Assembly (NCBI GenBank): GCA_017883235.1
Contig: JADGNY010000014.1
Span: forward strand, 1 to 64,000
Length of the DNA: 64,000 nt
Origin: Thermoanaerobaculia bacterium
Lineage (GTDB): Bacteria > Acidobacteriota > Thermoanaerobaculia > Gp7-AA8
Direction: 5' to 3'
The first letter of the stretch is position 1, and each line of letters starts with the position of its first letter. This document shows, piece after piece, positions 61,501 to 64,000 of the stretch. The notes under the pieces were generated by a model. It saw only the letters and a program-made list of their open reading frames with translations, did not search any database and was not told the origin of the DNA. Made by a program: the position numbers and the translations under genes.

Positions 61501-64000
61501 GCGCCGGTTACACGGCGTGGGAACGCTACGACCACAACCGCATCGACCTGGTGCCGGAGAAGAAGACCTACAAGCCCGGCGATACGGCGCGGATCATGGT
61601 CAAGTCGCCGTGGGAGCACGCCACCGCGCTGCTGACCACCGAGCGCGAAGGGGTCCGGACGTGGAAGACGTTCGAGCTGACGTCGACGCAGACGACGGTC
61701 ACCGTTCCGATCGGGGAGAAGGACATCCCGAATCTCTATGTCTCCGTGCTGCTGTTGAAAGGCCGCACGAAGGAGGGGGCCGAGGACGAGAGCGATCCCG
61801 GCAAGCCTGCCTTCCGCCTCGGGTACGCGGCCATCAACGTCGAAGACGCCACCAAGCGGCTCAAGGTGGCGGTGAAGGCGAACCGCGACGAGTACCGTCC
61901 GGCGTCGAAGGCGCGCATCGAAGTCGATGTCCATGACGCCGCCGGCAAACCGGCGCAGTCCGAGGTGACTTTGTGGGCGGTCGACTACGGCGTGCTGTCG
62001 CTGACCGGATACGAAACGCCTGACGTGTTGCAATCGATCTATCTCGAGAAGGCGCTGCAAGTGGTCAATGAAGACTCGCGCCAGAAGATCGTCAGCCGCC
62101 GCGTGCTGACGCCGAAAGGGGAGACCTCGGGTGGGGGAGGCGGCAGGGACGCCGGGCCGGGCGTGATCCGCAAGGACTTCCGCGTGCTGGCCTTCTGGGT
62201 CGGCTCTGTCGTTACCGACGGCAAGGGTCACGCGCGCACCGACATCACGCTCCCGGAGTCGCTGACGACGTATCGCATCATGGCCGTTGCCGGCGACAAA
62301 GGGTCGCGCTTCGGCTGGGCGCAGAACGAGATCCGCATCAACAAGCCGGTGCTGCTGACGCCGACCTGGCCGCGCTTCCTGGCCGTCGGCGACAAGGCCT
62401 ATTTCGGCGCGGTCGTTCACTCGCAGCTCAAGCAGGGGGGGAAGGCGACGGTGACGATCAAGTCGCTCGATCCCTCCGTCGTCGAGTTCGCGCAGCCGGT
62501 ATCGAATTCGATCGATGTGGCCGCCGAAGGCTCGGCGGAAGTGCGCTTCAACGCCGTGGCGAAGGCCGTAGGCGGTGCGCGGATTCAGATGACTGTCTCG
62601 CTCAACGGCGAGAGCGACGCCTTCGAAGACACGCTGCCGGTGCGCATCCTGACGCCGACGGAGACGGTGGCCGCGTACGGCGAAGCGAAACCGGACGCGC
62701 AGGAGACGCTGGTCGTTCCGAAGGACGTCGTGCCGTCGGCGGGCGGGCTGCACGTCGAGCTCTCATCGACGGCGATGGTCGGTCTGTCCGAGGGGGCGTC
62801 GTACCTCATCGACTATCCGTACGGTTGTGCCGAGCAACGCTCGTCCGCGGCGATGGCGTTGATGCTGGCCTCCGACCTCGGCGATGCCTTCGCCATTCCA
62901 GGCATCGACGCCAAGAAGGCGCATGGAATCGCGCAGAAGACGATCTACGAGCTTTACAAGTATCAGTGCGGCGACGGCGGCTTCGCCTTCTGGGCGGGCG
63001 ATTGCGCCGGTGAGTCGCCGTACCTGACCGCCAACGTGCTGCACATCATGCAGCGCGGCGAGAAGCTGAAGTACGACGTCGACAAGAACGTGACGAAGCA
63101 GGCGTACGACTACCTCGACACGAAGTTGAAAGAGAAGCGCCCGACGAACGAGGGATGGTGGCCGGCGTACACGGCGTGGCAGGCCTTCGCGGTGAAAGTG
63201 CTCACCGAGGCCGGCCGCAACGAGGACAGCCATCTCACGCGGCTCTACTCGTACGTCGACAGCATGCCGCTCTTCGGCATCTCGTACCTTCTCGATGCCA
63301 TGGTGGCCAAGGGCGAGAAAGGTCAACGAGTTGACGATCTCGTCCGCCGTCTGAACAACGCCATCCTCCCCGAGGGCGGCAGCGCCCATGTCGAAGAGAT
63401 GGCCGATCCCTACCTCTTCTATTACTGGAACTCCAACGTCCGCTCGACGTCGATCGTCATGGGATCGCTGACGCGCCACGGCGAGAGCGAACAGCTCGTC
63501 AAGCAGATGGTGCGCTGGATGATGCAGGTGCGCAGGAAGGGACGCTGGGGCAATACGCAGGAGAACGTCTGGGCGATGGAGTCGCTCGTCGACTACTACC
63601 GCAAGTACGAGAGCGAAGTGCCTGACTTCACCGCCGTGGTGAAGCTTGGGAACGACGCCATCGCCAACGATGCATTCAAGGGCCGCAGCACGCAGGCGAA
63701 GAGTCACGATGTTCCGATGATGCAGCTTCAGCCGCGGGCCGGCGCCGAGACGCCGGTCACGTTCAACCGCCAGGGTACCGGCACGCTCTTCTACCTGATG
63801 CGCCTCCGCTACTCGCCGGCAGGTCTGCTGCATGACTCGATGGACAAGGGCTTCAACGTGGAGCGGAAGTACTCGCAGAAGACGTTCAAGGCCGGCGATC
63901 TGATCAAGGTCACGCTGCGCATTCGCAATACGAAGGAGCGGCGGTTCGTCGCCGTGACCGATCCGATTCCGGCCGGCACGGAGCCGGTGGAATCGTGGTT
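58518..64000 (+). CDS. Secreted alpha-2-macroglobulin family protein (incomplete)
   Basis: Runs off the right end; 1,827 residues visible. It starts with a Sec signal (GLSILLFVCAVSAQA), lacks a lipobox, and continues with MG domains containing TDRGVYKPGEEVH and PEKKTYKPGDTARI. The thioester motif GCAEQ is intact (Cys1437, Gln1440), so a thioester bond can form. The alpha-alpha toroid domain then follows (GGFAFWAGDCAGESPYLTAN, GNTQENVWAMESL). The bacterial family traps proteases in the periplasm, or defends against them, often beside a penicillin-binding protein which would lie outside the window. A long open frame on the opposite strand is a GC-codon artefact. Confidence 0.93.
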   Translation, partial: MKRAGLSILLFVCAVSAQAADKLTIIKAGPVGEVASLAEANEIRVVFSEPMIVVGKIPKVLEVPWFHVAPAINGTFRWSGTTTLIFTPDPKTPLPFATKYDVTVDAEAKAVSGKTLGKVYRFSFVTPTIQLLRTDWYRKGGKWDGSIVIALWFNQPVDGETLGSHLKLRTAAHEFKAPELQGRERLQKLEPQQVAAFDAKVAKAQQAAASDGQPVLSFFPTDWDKKHYRPAPEMVVVETKPGVPPDTHLQIFIDDSLAKRTGNVATGRTQTFTIELNPTFFVDKIECVVECNPDYYDPISMRASNGVPFLRFRKAVSVLDVTDPAHEVPVTPAAPKRENPEDARSTAYSLDELGYSFRPAHTYAVRIDPSLTSESGQTLGYTWMAVVEYWHRAAFISFGDGHGVWESSGGPTLPFYARNFRNVTQWLTPLTVDQLTPSILELQKDGFHKTPATGGTHRKLAPVPDVLQSYGLNLKSGLSTGGNGIVWAVIRPGDAIPKAKRYSEDVAGTIVQVTNLGVSVKDSPQNTLVLVSRLDNAAPVAGAKVSIRTVDNKVFWTGTTDASGIAVAPNTDLRIDRTKKKANGEEDEEATWEALSGVKFVVTVEKDGDTAYATSDWNEGIGPYDFGLNFDLKEAQPLLRGSIFTDRGVYKPGEEVHAKVVLRSDTPKGMQLLPPGTSVDLVTTDSHAKEVDKRTVTLNDWSSAEWTWTVPADSVLGDYSISARTASQRLMVAGEFLVAAYRRPEFRVDVTLKSPSTIAGTKLNGVIVGKYLFGAAMASRPVKWTYSKEPVFDVPRAIRERFGEEQWAFLGEDYDNRRSAETIDTKEPKLDAKGELKLTLETDLTVGQPWNYKLEGNVTDISRQQIAGRNSFRVDPAPWYVGVKTPPYFSDAAKGIDTAIVAVALNGTATADVKVSIDLHRIQWNSVREATGHGFYNWTSERKELPAGHWDVTTQATPVPLHVPLNEGGEYLVIATAKDAEGRSTTTRTWFYAVGAGYTAWERYDHNRIDLVPEKKTYKPGDTARIMVKSPWEHATALLTTEREGVRTWKTFELTSTQTTVTVPIGEKDIPNLYVSVLLLKGRTKEGAEDESDPGKPAFRLGYAAINVEDATKRLKVAVKANRDEYRPASKARIEVDVHDAAGKPAQSEVTLWAVDYGVLSLTGYETPDVLQSIYLEKALQVVNEDSRQKIVSRRVLTPKGETSGGGGGRDAGPGVIRKDFRVLAFWVGSVVTDGKGHARTDITLPESLTTYRIMAVAGDKGSRFGWAQNEIRINKPVLLTPTWPRFLAVGDKAYFGAVVHSQLKQGGKATVTIKSLDPSVVEFAQPVSNSIDVAAEGSAEVRFNAVAKAVGGARIQMTVSLNGESDAFEDTLPVRILTPTETVAAYGEAKPDAQETLVVPKDVVPSAGGLHVELSSTAMVGLSEGASYLIDYPYGCAEQRSSAAMALMLASDLGDAFAIPGIDAKKAHGIAQKTIYELYKYQCGDGGFAFWAGDCAGESPYLTANVLHIMQRGEKLKYDVDKNVTKQAYDYLDTKLKEKRPTNEGWWPAYTAWQAFAVKVLTEAGRNEDSHLTRLYSYVDSMPLFGISYLLDAMVAKGEKGQRVDDLVRRLNNAILPEGGSAHVEEMADPYLFYYWNSNVRSTSIVMGSLTRHGESEQLVKQMVRWMMQVRRKGRWGNTQENVWAMESLVDYYRKYESEVPDFTAVVKLGNDAIANDAFKGRSTQAKSHDVPMMQLQPRAGAETPVTFNRQGTGTLFYLMRLRYSPAGLLHDSMDKGFNVERKYSQKTFKAGDLIKVTLRIRNTKERRFVAVTDPIPAGTEPVESW

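Noticed and set aside
59583-62753. A 1,056-codon open frame on the minus strand
   Set aside because: It lies opposite the alpha-2-macroglobulin gene, which has clear domains and a thioester motif. Long antisense frames are common in GC-rich coding DNA; its translation shows Arg/Asp-rich composition without motifs.

Overview
The window looks like chromosomal DNA of a GC-rich, free-living Gram-negative bacterium, most likely an acidobacterium. The arguments are circumstantial: high GC, ECF sigma/anti-sigma pairs, a secreted alpha-2-macroglobulin, FtsX/MacB-type permeases, many toxin-antitoxin and STAND genes, and very many intergenic inverted repeats of the kind starting TGTCATCCTGAGG and TAGGTCGGACT that I associate with acidobacterial genomes. 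No rRNA, tRNA, CRISPR array, cas gene or replication origin was seen.

Layout. 0-6 kb: a membrane-anchored NACHT ATPase, then a leftward operon of a GGDEF-EAL protein, an ECF sigma factor broken by a one-base frameshift, and its zinc-finger anti-sigma factor. 6.5-13.2 kb: MFS transporter, a MacA-like adaptor with two MacB/FtsX permeases but no ATPase, and a SEC-C protein. 13.6-16 kb: an intact ECF sigma factor overlapping a remarkable anti-sigma protein fused to an O6-alkylguanine-DNA methyltransferase and an Ada-type zinc domain, then a PP2C/SpoIIE phosphatase. 16-21 kb: a defence/toxin-antitoxin patch (hicAB, a duplicated and partly inverted gene, an AAA ATPase plus Toprim-like DUF4276 protein, an Lhr helicase remnant) embedded in two palindrome arrays. 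21-27.7 kb: quinone oxidoreductase, B12-radical SAM protein with an unknown partner, PqqB-like hydrolase, TPR protein. 27.7-28.6 kb: decayed DNA. 28.6-39 kb: membrane protein, discoidin-like protein, GH38 alpha-mannosidase, ribose-type sugar ABC transporter, amino-acid permease. 39-46.4 kb: ImmA-like gene pair, orphan antitoxin, oxygenase/kynureninase-like operon, cupin, SRPBCC protein, repeat cluster, broken JAB gene, VapBC. 46.4-53.3 kb: metabolic genes, a probable selenocysteine peroxiredoxin, ankyrin protein, DesK-like two-component system. 53.4-64 kb: orphan HigA, a 1,342-residue metallophosphatase-NACHT protein, and the start of an alpha-2-macroglobulin.

Three things deserve most attention. 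(1) The sigma / anti-sigma-Ogt-Ada pair at 13.66-15.15 kb reads as a one-protein sensor of DNA alkylation that would release a sigma factor. (2) A membrane peroxiredoxin at 49.7-50.5 kb has an in-frame TGA exactly at the peroxidatic cysteine, so it is probably a selenoprotein. (3) At least four, probably five, intergenic arrays are made of short palindromes repeated every 21-22 bp (two DNA turns), each array with its own palindrome, and nearly all next to toxin-antitoxin or STAND genes.
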